Shown here: positions 43,195 to 53,559 of the stretch, one piece after another
Layout of the letters: each line of letters begins with the position of its first letter
Numbering within the stretch: the first letter of the stretch is position 1
Assembly: GCA_025961275.1 (NCBI GenBank)
Contig: JAOQNJ010000001.1
Location: 3,493,353 to 3,557,352 of the forward strand
DNA from: Providencia alcalifaciens
GTDB taxonomy: Bacteria; Pseudomonadota; Gammaproteobacteria; Enterobacterales; Enterobacteriaceae
Direction: 5' to 3'
Length of the DNA: 64,000 bases
Made by a program: the position numbers and the translations under genes
Notes under the pieces: generated by a model
What the model saw: only the letters and a program-made list of their open reading frames with translations
Databases searched by the model: none
What the model was told of the DNA's origin: nothing

Positions 43195-43409
43195 GCACAA
43201 AATTTATATTTTTGACTCTTTTCCCGACAAGTCATCTAAGCAAAACATGTCGGTAAACTGAGTAAAACCTCTTTTAGCCTAATTAATAAACTGGTTTTTA
43301 TTCAGTGTGCATATTCTGAGCTTATATTTATTCATTATAATCATTAAATTAGTTATTTTTACTTAATTCGTAACTAAGGTAAATAGGCTCAAAAGATGAG
43401 CCGGATAGA
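43195..43409. other. Spacer after glmZ
   Basis: AT-rich, no supported feature. Confidence 0.4.
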
Positions 43410-43637
43410 CTAAATTTTTCTTTTGCAGAACCATTTACTAAACCAACGAGTCAGGTAGCTATAGCAAAGAATGAAGAATGTAATGATGAAAATATCTTTA
43501 TTTAAATCTTCCGTGTTAAAGCCAATGAAAGTGATAAAAATAAAAGGGGATAAAGCTAAGAGTAGAAGATCAAAAAATACCTGTAATCGATTAGGTGTAG
43601 CAATGATCCAGCGCCAGATAGTTTTAATGACATTCAT
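43410..43637 (-). CDS. Small membrane protein, unknown function
   Basis: This 75-residue frame starts MNVIKTIWRW and has two hydrophobic stretches (about residues 18-38, VFFDLLLLALSPFIFITFIGF, and 48-62, DIFIITFFILCYSYL in part). Basic residues lie at both ends (RWFSKWFCKRKI), suggesting both termini are in the cytoplasm. AGGA lies eight bases before the ATG. I do not recognise a family. The gene is convergent to glmZ and lies downstream of hemY on the same strand. Ribosome binding site and hydrophobic pattern favour a real gene, but it could be spurious. Confidence 0.5.
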   Translation of the reverse strand: MNVIKTIWRWIIATPNRLQVFFDLLLLALSPFIFITFIGFNTEDLNKDIFIITFFILCYSYLTRWFSKWFCKRKI

Positions 43638-43942
43638 AGAGATATCCTGAGTTCTGTTAAGTCGTATTTATTTTATTATTTATACACTATGTGAATGTCT
43701 TATTACATAGCCAAGGCAACTTTGTTTGACCTTATACAAAAACTGTTTGTTTTATCTTTACTCTCCCTGTTTGATAAATAAAGGCACAAGAATTAATAAT
43801 ATAGACAGAAAATGATTAAAATTGTTTTTTGATGATCTTAATAAAATGGATTGTTTATTTGTATGGCCAACGCGCTGGACGTAATAAAAGAGTCCGATGA
43901 TTAATAATTTTAACTAGTATGAATTAGTGAATGTTATCCCCC
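43638..43942. other. Spacer between the small membrane gene and hemY
   Basis: AT-rich region with no supported feature apart from the likely promoter of the 75-residue gene, which I could not assign. Confidence 0.4.
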
Positions 43943-43973
43943 AAAAAAAAGCTCTACCTTCAGGCAGAGCTTT
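43943..43973 (-). terminator. Terminator of the hemCDXY operon
   Basis: AAAGCTCT (43948-43955) pairs with AGAGCTTT (43966-43973). On the minus strand the stem is followed by a run of eight T residues. It lies 27 nt after the hemY stop. Confidence 0.9.
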
Positions 43974-43999
43974 CAATGTTTATCTTTATTTGAATTAGA

Positions 44000-45193
44000 T
44001 TATGAGCGCTCTTTCTTTAGTGAATGCAATAATGCCTCTTGGCGTATTTTTGCTGCTTCTTCGGCTTTATGTAGCTTATCTAGCGCATCAGCTGACCACG
44101 CGGCATCATGAGCATCAAAGCGTTGTGCAAGTGCAGCTTTAAAGTATGACTCAGCTTGATCCCATTGAGCATGTTGTAGCGCAATTTGCCCCATAGTGCT
44201 GTTGAGTAATGGCGTTGCACCTGACCGCTTAAAGAGTTGCTTCAATACTTTTTCAAGTAGCTCAGGTTTATCGCTCTGTAGTCTTGGTGCCAGTAACAAT
44301 AAGCGTTCGTCATACTGATGTTTCAAACCATCAATGATGATTTTCTCTGCGCTGGCCATATCATCACATTCAATTAAGTGCTCCGCTAAGAAAGACTGTA
44401 ATGCCGTTTCTTGGCGAACTTTACGTGGTTGTGATTTCCACCATTTGGTCAGGCCATCACTGCCATCTTCAGCCATGCACTGATTCATCAGTCCTTTATA
44501 GGCTTTCAGTTTCAATGCTTCGAGCTCATCTTCAGTGTGTAATTGTGTTTTGGCCATGATGGGCAGTAATTCAATCAGAGCCTGATACGCGCCTGAGCGC
44601 ATATAAGCTTGTTCAGCAAGCCGTAAAATCTCTGGATGCCTTGGTGCTTGGTCAATAAGTTTATCGATTCCATTGCGTGCAGCATGGACTTCGCCGTCTG
44701 CCAACTGAATACGCACTCGGGTAATATCCACAGGGAGTTGATCATTACCAGCAACTTCGGCGGCTCTATTGAGATATTGATGAGTGCGGTACTCATCTCC
44801 ACGTTGTTGTGCTGCTTCGGCAGCAAGTAAGTAGTTGATGACAGGCTGTTGAGAGAAATCAGCATGTTTACTCATCAATTTCTCAACTTGATCAAAATCG
44901 CCTTCAGCCAGTTTAAGTAACGCTTTTTGTGTTTGAGAATGTGCCTTGTGATATTTACGCCCGCTTACCCAACCTTTAGTTCGTGAAGTGGTACTGATAA
45001 AGCGGCGGTAACACCAACCAAAAAAGAGTAAAACAAACTGAAGCAAGATAAAGCATAGAATTAAGCTAGTAACGCTGGTCGTAATGTCATAATCATCCGT
45101 ACGGATGAAGACATAACCTTGGTGACCCGCTAAGAGTGGCCCCAAGATAACGCCAGCAATAAGAATAATAAAGAATATTAATATCTTAATCAT
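44000..45193 (-). CDS. hemY: HemY family protein (inner-membrane TPR protein)
   Basis: The 397-residue protein has two N-terminal membrane helices (about 1-20 and 42-62) joined by a short periplasmic loop, then a large cytoplasmic region of TPR-like helical repeats (about 95-390). The length matches E. coli HemY (398). It lies last in the hem operon, but its exact role in haem metabolism is not settled. It starts two bases after the hemX stop. Confidence 0.93.
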   Translation of the reverse strand: MIKILIFFIILIAGVILGPLLAGHQGYVFIRTDDYDITTSVTSLILCFILLQFVLLFFGWCYRRFISTTSRTKGWVSGRKYHKAHSQTQKALLKLAEGDFDQVEKLMSKHADFSQQPVINYLLAAEAAQQRGDEYRTHQYLNRAAEVAGNDQLPVDITRVRIQLADGEVHAARNGIDKLIDQAPRHPEILRLAEQAYMRSGAYQALIELLPIMAKTQLHTEDELEALKLKAYKGLMNQCMAEDGSDGLTKWWKSQPRKVRQETALQSFLAEHLIECDDMASAEKIIIDGLKHQYDERLLLLAPRLQSDKPELLEKVLKQLFKRSGATPLLNSTMGQIALQHAQWDQAESYFKAALAQRFDAHDAAWSADALDKLHKAEEAAKIRQEALLHSLKKERS

Positions 45194-45195
45194 AA

Positions 45196-46404
45196 TTACA
45201 CCTTCTGCTCGCTAGTTGTTACCTCTACGGGATGAGCATCAGGTTCAGTAGCTTCTACCGGTTGCTTATCTTGTTCTTGCACTGCAGGTGGGGCAACAGT
45301 TTCTGTTGATTGCGAAAGGAGGTTACGAACTCGCGTCTGCATGATTTTTTCAAGCTTTGGCTGACTTTCTAAAGCATCTGGCATTTCAGTGGCGATAGGC
45401 TGATTCACTAATTCATCAACCTCGGCAAGGAAAGCTTTAGTGGCTGGAGCATCGACATCAAAGTAAGCACGAACCCACGTTGATACTTGTTCTAGTGACT
45501 GTTTATAAGTTTCTTCTTGATAACGAGGTACGGCTTGTGCCGCAATTAATAGTTGTGAACGAATATTTTCGCGCAGATAGATATCTTGATTTGGTGCGAG
45601 CAGTGGAGCTTCTGAGCCATCGCGTGCGCGCACAGTAATAAAGTCATTGGTAAAACTTTTCCAACTACGGGTTAGATTTTGCTTCCAATCAGCAATATCA
45701 CTTGAGAGTTCACTTTCATCATCCGCTTTTGCATCGCCACTATTGAGATCCGCAATACGCAAGTTATCGACTTCGTTACTCAATTGATTCAATCGTAAAA
45801 TAATACCGTCGTAATCAACTTGGTTAATTGCAGATAAGCTCGCGATATCATTATTTATGGATTTGCGGATATCAAGTAGGCTTGGATCATTCATTTCAGC
45901 GAGGCTTGAGTCCGCACTTTTTAATAATACGACTGCGGTGACAGGATCATGGTCATTCCATAATTTTCTACCCGCCATTTTCACCATGAAATCGGCTTGT
46001 GCTAATAGCCAGCTTTTGACATCTGTACTCGACAGTGCATTAACATGAGCTTGCAATTCTTGCATGCGACGGTTTAGCTGTTCTTCATATTCGCTAGCAT
46101 GTGATTTGATCTCTGTATGTGAGACGAGCAATGAATCTAATCGTTGTCTGTCCACTTTTTGTCGTTCTATTAATTCACTCATTTGTTGCTTAAGTTCGTT
46201 GTTTTCATTAACTAACTTAGCGTTATTATGCTGAGTAAAATAATAGATACCACCACCAATAGCGATGATAATAGCGATAGCGATGGCACTACCAATGAGA
46301 CCCGAACGTTTTTGCTCCGAAGACGACTTAGTTTGACGCTTTTCTGGGGTATCTGCTACCGTTTCATTATTTATCGCTTCGGTAGATTTATCGTGTTCCG
46401 TCAT
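45196..46404 (-). CDS. hemX: HemX family membrane protein
   Basis: The 402-residue protein has a cytoplasmic Ser/Thr/Lys-rich N-terminus, one membrane helix at about 37-57 ([19 protein letters not shown]) and a coiled-coil region (about 60-120, [20 protein letters not shown]), then a long periplasmic domain ending in a Pro/Glu-rich tail. E. coli HemX (393 residues) has been annotated as a uroporphyrinogen methyltransferase, but the protein lacks a convincing catalytic domain. It lies three bases after hemD and two before hemY. Confidence 0.93.
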   Translation of the reverse strand: MTEHDKSTEAINNETVADTPEKRQTKSSSEQKRSGLIGSAIAIAIIIAIGGGIYYFTQHNNAKLVNENNELKQQMSELIERQKVDRQRLDSLLVSHTEIKSHASEYEEQLNRRMQELQAHVNALSSTDVKSWLLAQADFMVKMAGRKLWNDHDPVTAVVLLKSADSSLAEMNDPSLLDIRKSINNDIASLSAINQVDYDGIILRLNQLSNEVDNLRIADLNSGDAKADDESELSSDIADWKQNLTRSWKSFTNDFITVRARDGSEAPLLAPNQDIYLRENIRSQLLIAAQAVPRYQEETYKQSLEQVSTWVRAYFDVDAPATKAFLAEVDELVNQPIATEMPDALESQPKLEKIMQTRVRNLLSQSTETVAPPAVQEQDKQPVEATEPDAHPVEVTTSEQKV

Positions 46405-46407
46405 AAA

Positions 46408-47163
46408 TTAGCATCCCATGTCGGTTGAAAGTAATGCTTCCAATAAAGCATTATTATCTGCGCTATTTGCCACACAGACCTTTCGCCATCCATCTTGGCG
46501 GGCTTGGTCTGCAATTCGTTGGCTGACAACTAATAGGCGGCGGTTAAACCACCACTCTTTTGTGTTTTCAGCAATCAATTCATTTAGTAAGGCTAACATT
46601 TGACCACTGCTAATAACAATATCAGTAATGCCAGTATTAACCCATTTTAGATTAAACTCTGTTTTATCGTAAAAAATAGGGTGCCTTGTATAACATTCAC
46701 AATACTCAACTTGTGCACCTCTAGATCTTAACGTAGAAGCGAGAAATTCTCTTCCTCCATTACCTCGTAATAAAAGGGCACGTTTGCCATTGAGAGCTTG
46801 AAGTTCAGGCAGAGTAAGGAGTATTTCACTGGTTTCGCCATGTACAGACCAGTGTATTGCATGGCCAGTTAGCGCTTTAAAATACTGACCTGTTGAGCCA
46901 CCAATGCCATAGTAGGATAGCTTATCTGACCAGTTGAATCCTGCTTGTCTTAGGGCCAAGTCTGCATACCAGACTGCATTTTTGGATAAAAGAAAGACAA
47001 GATCATTTTTACCTAGAAGTTTAATTCGTGATCCTAGAGAGTTTAATTCAGCACCCGGCCCAATGCGAATAAGCGGTAAAGAAAAAGCTTCACCACCTCT
47101 TTCATTGATAGCAGCTATCAGCTCAGACCCTGTAGGCTCAGGCCGAGTGATGAGAACCCTCAT
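46408..47163 (-). CDS. hemD: Uroporphyrinogen-III synthase
   Basis: HemD cyclises hydroxymethylbilane with inversion of ring D. The 251-residue protein has the two-domain HemD fold with the expected weak conservation: [12 protein letters not shown] at the N-terminus, [34 protein letters not shown] near 130, and the C-terminal [15 protein letters not shown]. The start overlaps the hemC stop by four bases, so the two consecutive enzymes are translationally coupled. Confidence 0.95.
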   Translation of the reverse strand: MRVLITRPEPTGSELIAAINERGGEAFSLPLIRIGPGAELNSLGSRIKLLGKNDLVFLLSKNAVWYADLALRQAGFNWSDKLSYYGIGGSTGQYFKALTGHAIHWSVHGETSEILLTLPELQALNGKRALLLRGNGGREFLASTLRSRGAQVEYCECYTRHPIFYDKTEFNLKWVNTGITDIVISSGQMLALLNELIAENTKEWWFNRRLLVVSQRIADQARQDGWRKVCVANSADNNALLEALLSTDMGC

Positions 47164-48104
47164 GCGGGGGAATTTCCTTCATAGACCTTTGCAAGAATTT
47201 CGCGAGCGCCTTTATCGAGTAACTCTTCTGCAAGAGAAATACCTGCTTGGCTTGCGTGTTCCGGTGTAGAGAAACACTCACCTCTTATAACTTGACTCCC
47301 ATCGGGAGCGCCAACTAATGCACGTAGCCAAATTTGACCATTTTGCCAAATTGCGTAACTACCAATGGGAACTTGGCAGCCGCCTTCAAGGCGCATATTC
47401 ATCGCGCGTTCCGCTAGGACACATATGGATGTGCCCTTATCATTAAGTTTGGCAAGTAACTCGCGCGTACGTTCATCATCTAAGCGGCACTCAATACCTA
47501 CAGCGCCTTGACCCACGGCAGGTAAAGATTGCTCAGGTGTTAATGCTGTTTTAATTCGCTCTTCCAGACCTAAACGTTTTAGTCCAGCGGCAGCTAAAAT
47601 AATCGCATCGTATTCGCCATTATCAAGTTTTGAAAGACGAGTACCGACATTACCGCGCAGATCTCGGATGACGAGATCAGGGCGTAACTCTTTTAATTGG
47701 CACTGGCGGCGTAGGCTTGATGTGCCAACAATACTTCCTGTTGGTAATGTATCAACACTCGCAAAATGATTTGAAACAAATGCATCACGTGGGTCTTCGC
47801 GCTCGCAAATAGTGACTAATCCAAGTCCTTCTGGGAATTCGACAGGGATATCTTTCATTGAGTGAACGGCAATATCAGCGCGCTTTTCGATCAGGGCTAA
47901 TTCAAGTTCTTTTACAAACAGCCCTTTACCACCGACTTTTGCTAGCGGAGTATCTAAAATAATATCGCCTTTGGTCACCATAGGCACTAGCTCAACCTGC
48001 AAATCAGGATGAAGCTGTTCGAGTTTTTCTTTTACGAAATGCGCTTGCCACATGGCTAAAGGGCTTTTACGTGTTGCAATACGGATGATATTTGTTGAAG
48101 TCAT
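47160..48104 (-). CDS. hemC: Hydroxymethylbilane synthase (porphobilinogen deaminase)
   Basis: HemC polymerises four porphobilinogens into hydroxymethylbilane on a dipyrromethane cofactor. The cofactor cysteine is C243 ([11 protein letters not shown]) and the catalytic aspartate is D85 (HSMKDIP). The 314 residues agree with E. coli (313). It is the first gene of hemCDXY and is divergent from cyaA, as in E. coli. Confidence 0.97.
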   Translation of the reverse strand: MTSTNIIRIATRKSPLAMWQAHFVKEKLEQLHPDLQVELVPMVTKGDIILDTPLAKVGGKGLFVKELELALIEKRADIAVHSMKDIPVEFPEGLGLVTICEREDPRDAFVSNHFASVDTLPTGSIVGTSSLRRQCQLKELRPDLVIRDLRGNVGTRLSKLDNGEYDAIILAAAGLKRLGLEERIKTALTPEQSLPAVGQGAVGIECRLDDERTRELLAKLNDKGTSICVLAERAMNMRLEGGCQVPIGSYAIWQNGQIWLRALVGAPDGSQVIRGECFSTPEHASQAGISLAEELLDKGAREILAKVYEGNSPA

Positions 48105-48582
48105 TTTGCTGTTTTCTCAGGCATAAATCGCCATAGACTAACTGTACAATTACCCCTAGTTTTAACATTTTAGCGATGTATTTTCCAGTTAGAGCGATTA
48201 AACCCTGATAATCAGTGCTGGTATTAGGATGATAAATGTTCTCTTTATGACGAAGTGGGTGCTAATAAAGCGTTCAAAAAAGAGTTAAGATCGAAAAATT
48301 TTTTAGCTAATTGTGCTATGAAATGGATAGCAATTTTTCATTTAGGAAAATTTTATGGTGAAGCGTTCAAGCATAGGCGCAATGCGAATTTGATTTGAGA
48401 TGCGCCTGAGGAGTTGTTTTTTGGGGCGACTAATAGATTTATTATTATATCCATTGATAAACAAAGGATATTCGGAGGCTATAAAAAATAAAAAGTCTTT
48501 TTATACAATATGTTGAAAATTAATCTGTATCAAAAATAAACAGATAAAATTATGTGATCTACTTTACCCTTTTGCTCCAAGG
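48105..48582. other. hemC-cyaA divergent spacer, hemC side
   Basis: It must hold the hemC promoter and the distal cyaA promoters. I could not assign -35/-10 pairs reliably. No gene or full repeat is visible. Confidence 0.4.
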
Positions 48583-48598
48583 TGTTAGATTGATCACG
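48583..48598 (+). promoter_or_regulatory. cyaA: CRP site in the cyaA promoter region
   Basis: TGTTA-N6-TCACG matches eight of ten core positions of the CRP consensus TGTGA-N6-TCACA. The surrounding GGTGTTAGATTGATCACGTTT is nearly identical to the E. coli cyaA promoter region, where CRP-cAMP represses cyaA. An additional TGTGA half-site lies at 48553-48557. Confidence 0.75.
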
Positions 48599-48842
48599 TT
48601 TCCAGCAATTCTTTTGAAAAAAAAATTAAACATATACACAGAATCATTTGAATTGTATCAAGTTGTGTCAAGTTAACTAAAAATGATAATCAAAGATGTC
48701 TCGAAAAACATGCACTAATGTGGGATTTGGGTCACTCAATGTAATCGATATGCAACTTGAAGTATGAAGAATATCTCTCTATCTGTTGGGTGCTGGGTTA
48801 CTCCCAGATTTGTCGTTATGTTCATTCAGTCAGGCGTATCCC
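48599..48842. other. cyaA leader
   Basis: Leader between the CRP site and the UUG start. An ERIC-like arm (ACTTGAAGTATGAAGAATAT) lies at 48755-48774. Confidence 0.45.
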
Positions 48843-51419
48843 TTGTATCTCTATATTGAAACTTTAAAACAGAGGCTTGATGCGATAAACCAACTCCGGT
48901 TAGATCGCGCAACAACGTCAATGGATGAAACCTTTTGTAAGGTTTATAGTCTGTTGCCTGTATTGTTTCATTATCATCACCCAATGATGCCCGGTTATGT
49001 TGAAGGAAACGTCCCTCATGGGGTTTGCTTCTTTGCTCCAGACACTGACCAACAAGCTTGGTTAGTTCAATTCGAAAAATACCTTCCCTCTAAAACTAAG
49101 GCTAATGGTGAACTACCGATTACGGGTATTTACTCGATGGGGAGTACATCTTCGATTGGTCAAAGCCAATGCTCTGATATTGATATTTGGGTCTGTCATC
49201 CCTCTTGGCTCGATAGCGATGAGAAACGCCTACTACAAAGAAAATGTACGCTAATTGAACAGTGGGCGGTATCGCTTGGGATTGATGTCACTGTATTTCT
49301 AATTGATGAAAATCGTTTTCGTCATCATGCTAGTGGGCATATTGGCGGGGAAGATTGTGGGTCAACTCAACATATTTTATTGTTAGATGAATTCTATCGT
49401 ACAGCAGTGCGTATGGCCGGTAAAAGGCTCTTATGGACCATGGTACCTGTTGAAGAAGAACCGCATTATGATGAATACGTTATGGGGCTTTATTCTCGAG
49501 GTGTCTTAACACCAAATGAGTGGCTAGATCTTGGTGGATTGGGTGAACTATCTGCTGCCGAATATTTTGGTGCAAGTCTATGGCAACTCTATAAAAGCGT
49601 TGATTCTCCGTATAAAGCCGTATTAAAAAGCATTTTGCTTGAATCCTATTCGTGGGATTACCCAAACGGTAAATTATTAGCATTAGAATTTAAACGTCAT
49701 CTCCACGCAGGAGAGATTGTCTGTTATGGTCTCGATTCATATTGTCTAATGCTAGAGCGTATTACGCGCTACCTGATTGAAATTAATGATAACACCCGCC
49801 TTGATTTAATCCGACGTTGTTTCTACCTCAAAGTCTGTGAAAAACTGTCAGAAGATGAAGTCAATCCATGTTCAGGTTGGCGCAGAGATATCCTTTCTCA
49901 GCTTGTTGAATCATGGGGTTGGGGGGCAGAACGTTTAGCGATACTGGATTCGCGTAATCAGTGGAAAATTGAACGTGTACGCGAAGCACACAATGAATTA
50001 CTCGACACGATGATGCAAAGCTATCGCAACTTAATTCGTTTTGCTCGCCGTAATAATTTAAGTGTCAGTGCTAGCCCACAGGATATTGGGGTACTGACGC
50101 GTAAATTATATGCCGCATTTGAAGCTCTGCCGGGTAAAGTTACCTTAGTGAACCCACAGATTTCACCCGATCTTAGCGAACAGCACCTGACATTTATTTA
50201 TGTTCCACCAGGGCGAGCCAATCGCAGTGGTTGGTATCTTTATAATCAAGCCCCGGGCATTGACACTATCATTGGTCATCAGCCGCTAGAATTTAACCGT
50301 TATTTGAATAAATTAGTGGCTTGGGCTTATTTTAATGGGCTGCTGACTGAGAATACCCATATTTATATGCACAATGGTCAATCTCATTGTAATGAAAAGA
50401 AATTACTTGAGCTAATGCAGGATGTATCGGGTCATTTTCCTACTAGATTGGCAGCACCGACACCAAAAGCGTTATATAGCCCTTGTGAAATTCGTCATTT
50501 AGCTATCATCGTCAATTTAGAACAAGACCCAACACAAATTTATTCGGACCAAGTTGTCCATTTTGATTTCAGAAAACTAGATGTGTTTAGTTTTGGTGAG
50601 GATCAACGTTGCCTTATCGGCAGTATCGATTTGCTATATCGCAACTCATGGAATGAAGTGAGAACTCTGCACTTTAGTGGCGAACAGTGCATGCTAGAAG
50701 CACTAAAAACCATTTTAGGTAAAATGCATCAAGATGCTGCTCCACCCGATGCTGTTGATGTTTTTTGTTATAGTGAACATCTACGTGGCTTAGTACGTAC
50801 GCGAGTACAGCAGCTGGTTTCAGAGTGTATTGAGTTGCGTTTATCCAGTAACCGCCATGATCCTGGCCGTTTCAAAGCATTGCGCATTGCTGGGCAAACA
50901 TGGGGACTGTTCTTTGAACGCTTAAATGTCTCAGTGCAGAAGCTTGAAAATGCGGTTGAGTTCTATGGGGCTATTTCGCATAACAAGCTGCACGGTTGGC
51001 CTGTTAAGTTGAATGCCAAAGGAGATAAGCATTTACCTGCCGTCGTGGATGGTTATGCCAGCGAAGGTATTGTGCAATTTTTCTTTGAAAATATGCCTGA
51101 CAATACTGGTTTTAATATTTATGTTTTAGATGAAGCAAATCGAGTTGAAATCTACTCACATTGTGAAGGGTCTAAAGAAGATCTTGTTCGGGATGTTAGT
51201 CGTTTTTACTCGTCATCCCACGACCGCTTTACTTATGGCGCTAACTTTATCAACTTCAACTTGCCACAATTTTATCAAATTGTGAGTCAGCAAGGTAAAA
51301 GCCAAGTCATACCCTTTTCAGGTGGAACATGGCCTTTTAATATAGACGATGATGAAGATGAGCTAGTGGGTAAAGAGCATTTCAAGCAGTCAAATCAACC
51401 CCAGGCTCAATACTATTAA
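48843..51419 (+). CDS. cyaA: Adenylate cyclase class I (UUG start)
   Basis: CyaA makes cAMP, the CRP co-activator. The N-terminal catalytic domain has the nucleotidyltransferase signature [17 protein letters not shown] (about residues 100-116, with metal aspartates D112 and D114). The C-terminal half carries the regulatory domain. E. coli CyaA starts with UUG and the residues [18 protein letters not shown]; here the same stretch follows TTG at 48843, with CAGG eight bases upstream. The frame is open to another TTG at 48786 with no support. The product is 858 residues, ten longer than E. coli. Confidence 0.93.
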   Translation: MYLYIETLKQRLDAINQLRLDRATTSMDETFCKVYSLLPVLFHYHHPMMPGYVEGNVPHGVCFFAPDTDQQAWLVQFEKYLPSKTKANGELPITGIYSMGSTSSIGQSQCSDIDIWVCHPSWLDSDEKRLLQRKCTLIEQWAVSLGIDVTVFLIDENRFRHHASGHIGGEDCGSTQHILLLDEFYRTAVRMAGKRLLWTMVPVEEEPHYDEYVMGLYSRGVLTPNEWLDLGGLGELSAAEYFGASLWQLYKSVDSPYKAVLKSILLESYSWDYPNGKLLALEFKRHLHAGEIVCYGLDSYCLMLERITRYLIEINDNTRLDLIRRCFYLKVCEKLSEDEVNPCSGWRRDILSQLVESWGWGAERLAILDSRNQWKIERVREAHNELLDTMMQSYRNLIRFARRNNLSVSASPQDIGVLTRKLYAAFEALPGKVTLVNPQISPDLSEQHLTFIYVPPGRANRSGWYLYNQAPGIDTIIGHQPLEFNRYLNKLVAWAYFNGLLTENTHIYMHNGQSHCNEKKLLELMQDVSGHFPTRLAAPTPKALYSPCEIRHLAIIVNLEQDPTQIYSDQVVHFDFRKLDVFSFGEDQRCLIGSIDLLYRNSWNEVRTLHFSGEQCMLEALKTILGKMHQDAAPPDAVDVFCYSEHLRGLVRTRVQQLVSECIELRLSSNRHDPGRFKALRIAGQTWGLFFERLNVSVQKLENAVEFYGAISHNKLHGWPVKLNAKGDKHLPAVVDGYASEGIVQFFFENMPDNTGFNIYVLDEANRVEIYSHCEGSKEDLVRDVSRFYSSSHDRFTYGANFINFNLPQFYQIVSQQGKSQVIPFSGGTWPFNIDDDEDELVGKEHFKQSNQPQAQYY

Positions 51420-51444
51420 GTCTTCTCTATCATGTTGTAATGAA

Positions 51445-51762
51445 TTAAAAAGTAAAAGGTTCGCCACTTTGAAAGGCTATTGCCTCTGCAAGCATATCCG
51501 TAAATGCTTGCCCTGAGCGATCACATACCCAATCGTCATTTTTATAATCGTAGTGGTAGCCGCCTTGTTTAGTGGCTAGCCAAATCTGATGGAAAGGCTC
51601 TTGCCGGTTGATAATGATTTTGCTGCCATCTTCAAAGCTAAGCGTCATCACGCTACCATTCGTCTCACAATCAATATCTGCATCGCCATCATAGTTATCT
51701 AGATGTTCCTCGATAGATGTCATCATGTTATCGGCGAGTTGGTGAAATTCACTATCATTCAC
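51445..51762 (-). CDS. cyaY: Frataxin-like iron protein CyaY
   Basis: CyaY is the bacterial frataxin, which binds iron and tunes IscS-dependent Fe-S cluster assembly. The 105-residue protein has the acidic first helix ([33 protein letters not shown]), written here only as its leading part by position 1-33, and the beta-sheet motifs [15 protein letters not shown] and [12 protein letters not shown]. It converges on cyaA with 25 bp between stops, as in E. coli. Confidence 0.95.
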   Translation of the reverse strand: MNDSEFHQLADNMMTSIEEHLDNYDGDADIDCETNGSVMTLSFEDGSKIIINRQEPFHQIWLATKQGGYHYDYKNDDWVCDRSGQAFTDMLAEAIAFQSGEPFTF

Positions 51763-52106
51763 GGTTAATGTCCTGTTTGTTCAAATTCTTTTCTATCAGA
51801 AATTATAGATGTTAAAGTGGAGATGGGTCAATCAAGCAAGCTGCATGAATGTTGCCTTGGTTCAAATCGTTGGCTCATATCGTTTATATGTGAGTTGAGC
51901 TTTATTCATTAGAATGCTTTTTCAGCACCAGCAGGTAGCTAAAATTATTGGGAGTATTAGCGAGTAAAGTGTGACTCAAATTAAAACACTTCTTGGTGAG
52001 TCTTCTTTTAAGCATTATGCTATTGCGGGTAGGGAATAAAATCACGACACAATTGATGAACAATAGTGATTTGCGAAGATAGCCCTGTTATTCTGTTAAC
52101 CATATT
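51763..52106. other. Spacer upstream of the ERIC-like element
   Basis: Contains the cyaY upstream region (minus strand). No supported gene or recognised site. Confidence 0.4.
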
Positions 52107-52230
52107 TATACCCATCATATGGCAAATTACATGGGTGATATTTATGCTCAGCAACGTGGGGCACATAGTTTTATGCTCACTGAGCTATCTTCACTTATGC
52201 CTACATGTAACTCGAATTATTTTGGGTATA
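52107..52230. repeat. ERIC-like element E3 (124 bp, degenerate)
   Basis: It starts TATACCC (52107-52113) and ends GGGTATA (52224-52230). Inner arms match as an imperfect palindrome (CAAATTACATG against CATGTAACTCG), and the centre CACATAGTTTTATGCTCACT resembles the ERIC core. The length and TATACCC ends agree with ERIC elements of other enterobacteria (about 127 bp). Confidence 0.75.
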
Positions 52231-52238
52231 GAGCTTAC

Positions 52239-52474
52239 GGGCTGTTGATCTTTGTTGCTGATTTTTACAGCAATTAAAAGTTCAGAATTTTTAATGTCAT
52301 TATTTAAAATGAAAAAGCGGTTAAAAGCAGCCCTACGGGTTCGATTAAAAGATGTTTCACTCATTTTATTCTACGTTGAGAGGCTCTTGCCTAGTTCATT
52401 AGGCGGTGAACCTTTAGCCTTGACTAAAAGGCTTTTAATTCGAATGAAAATTGACCACCAAAGATTAACAGCCC
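52239..52474. mobile_element. MITE copy 2 (236 bp)
   Basis: The terminal repeats are GGGCTGTTGATCTTTG (52239-52254) and CAAAGATTAACAGCCC (52459-52474), 15 of 16 paired. In reverse complement its first 150 bp align with MITE copy 1 (shared GAACCCG, CCGCCTA and CTAGGCAAGAG blocks), while the second half is about 40 bp shorter. CTAG follows the right end; the left flank is TTAC, so no matching target duplication remains. It ends 22 bp before lptM and may carry part of the promoter region. An 81-codon frame (52252-52497) across it is not supported. Confidence 0.8.
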
Positions 52475-52496
52475 CTAGTATTACAGGCGAAATATA

Positions 52497-52685
52497 ATGA
52501 AAAAAAGTTTAGTTGGACTCTCTGCGATTATTATGTTGTTTACCCTTTCTGGTTGTGGTTTAAAAGGTCCTCTCTATTTTCCACCAGAAGAGCAGGCTAC
52601 ATCACCGAAAGCATCGGATGTAACGCCTAAAGCGCAAAGTAGCACGGCGACAGATACCCGTGCTCCAGCCTCAAACGAACGGTAA
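52497..52685 (+). CDS. lptM: Lipoprotein LptM (YifL)
   Basis: The 62-residue protein has a lipoprotein signal: MKKSLVGLSAIIMLFTLSGC with the lipobox LSGC and Cys at 20. After the conserved GLKGPLYFPPEE it is a low-complexity Ser/Thr/Ala/Pro tail. E. coli LptM binds the LptD-LptE translocon and helps its disulfide maturation. It is the first gene of the lptM-dapF operon. Confidence 0.94.
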   Translation: MKKSLVGLSAIIMLFTLSGCGLKGPLYFPPEEQATSPKASDVTPKAQSSTATDTRAPASNER

Positions 52686-52706
52686 GCAACTTCGATGGAG
52701 CGGAAT

Positions 52707-53531
52707 ATGCAATTTTCTAAAATGCATGGCTTAGGCAATGATTTCATGGTGGTGGATGGCGTCACTCAGAATGTCTATTTTTCCCCTGAATTGATTAGTC
52801 GTCTTGCTGACCGACATACAGGCGTTGGGTTTGACCAGCTATTGCTTGTTGAAGCGCCTTATGACCCCGACTTAGATTTTCATTATCGTATTTTTAATGC
52901 GGATGGTAGTGAAGTATCTCAATGCGGTAATGGCGCTCGTTGTTTTGCGCGTTTTGTCCGTTTAAAAGGCCTGACAAATAAACAAAAAATTAAAGTCAGT
53001 ACTCAAGCTGGACGTATGGTGTTAACTGTTAATGAAAATGATGATGTGTGTGTGAATATGGGCGAACCTGAGTTTGAACCTCAGAAAGTGCCATTTCGCG
53101 CCATCAAAGCGGAAAAAACCTATATTATTCGTGCTCTAGAACGCACCGTATTGTGTGGTGTTGTTTCAATGGGTAACCCTCATTGCGTTATTCAAGTTGA
53201 AAGTGTACACACAGCAGAAGTGGAAATTTTAGGCCCGGTACTTGAAAGCCATGAACGATTTCCTGAGCGTGCCAATATCAGTTTCATGGAAGTTGTGAGC
53301 GCCGACCATATCCGTTTACGGGTATTTGAACGCGGTGCGGGTGAAACTCAAGCTTGTGGTAGCGGGGCCTGCGCAGCGGTTGCCATTGGTATTCAGCAAG
53401 GGTTATTAGCTCGCCGTGTGAAAGTCGACTTACCTGGCGGCTCACTCGAAATTAGTTGGGATGGACCAGGAACGCCCCTGTATATGACAGGGCCAACAAG
53501 CCATGTTTATGATGGAGTACTCCAGCTCTAA
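52707..53531 (+). CDS. dapF: Diaminopimelate epimerase
   Basis: DapF converts LL- to meso-diaminopimelate for lysine and peptidoglycan. The two catalytic cysteines are C73 ([10 protein letters not shown]) and C217 ([11 protein letters not shown]). The ATG at 52707 ([13 protein letters not shown]) has GGAG six bases upstream and gives 274 residues, the E. coli length. An in-frame ATG at 52695 contributes that GGAG and is rejected. The next gene starts 28 bp after the stop. Confidence 0.96.
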   Translation: MQFSKMHGLGNDFMVVDGVTQNVYFSPELISRLADRHTGVGFDQLLLVEAPYDPDLDFHYRIFNADGSEVSQCGNGARCFARFVRLKGLTNKQKIKVSTQAGRMVLTVNENDDVCVNMGEPEFEPQKVPFRAIKAEKTYIIRALERTVLCGVVSMGNPHCVIQVESVHTAEVEILGPVLESHERFPERANISFMEVVSADHIRLRVFERGAGETQACGSGACAAVAIGIQQGLLARRVKVDLPGGSLEISWDGPGTPLYMTGPTSHVYDGVLQL

Positions 53532-53559
53532 TCTTTGTTCAGTTATCAAGAGGGTAAGA

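Noticed and set aside
48786-48842. Upstream TTG extension of cyaA
   Set aside because: The extension has no similarity to CyaA and lacks a ribosome site.
52252-52497. 81-codon frame across MITE copy 2
   Set aside because: Lies inside the repeat in the opposite sense to the echo in copy 1; no family or ribosome site.
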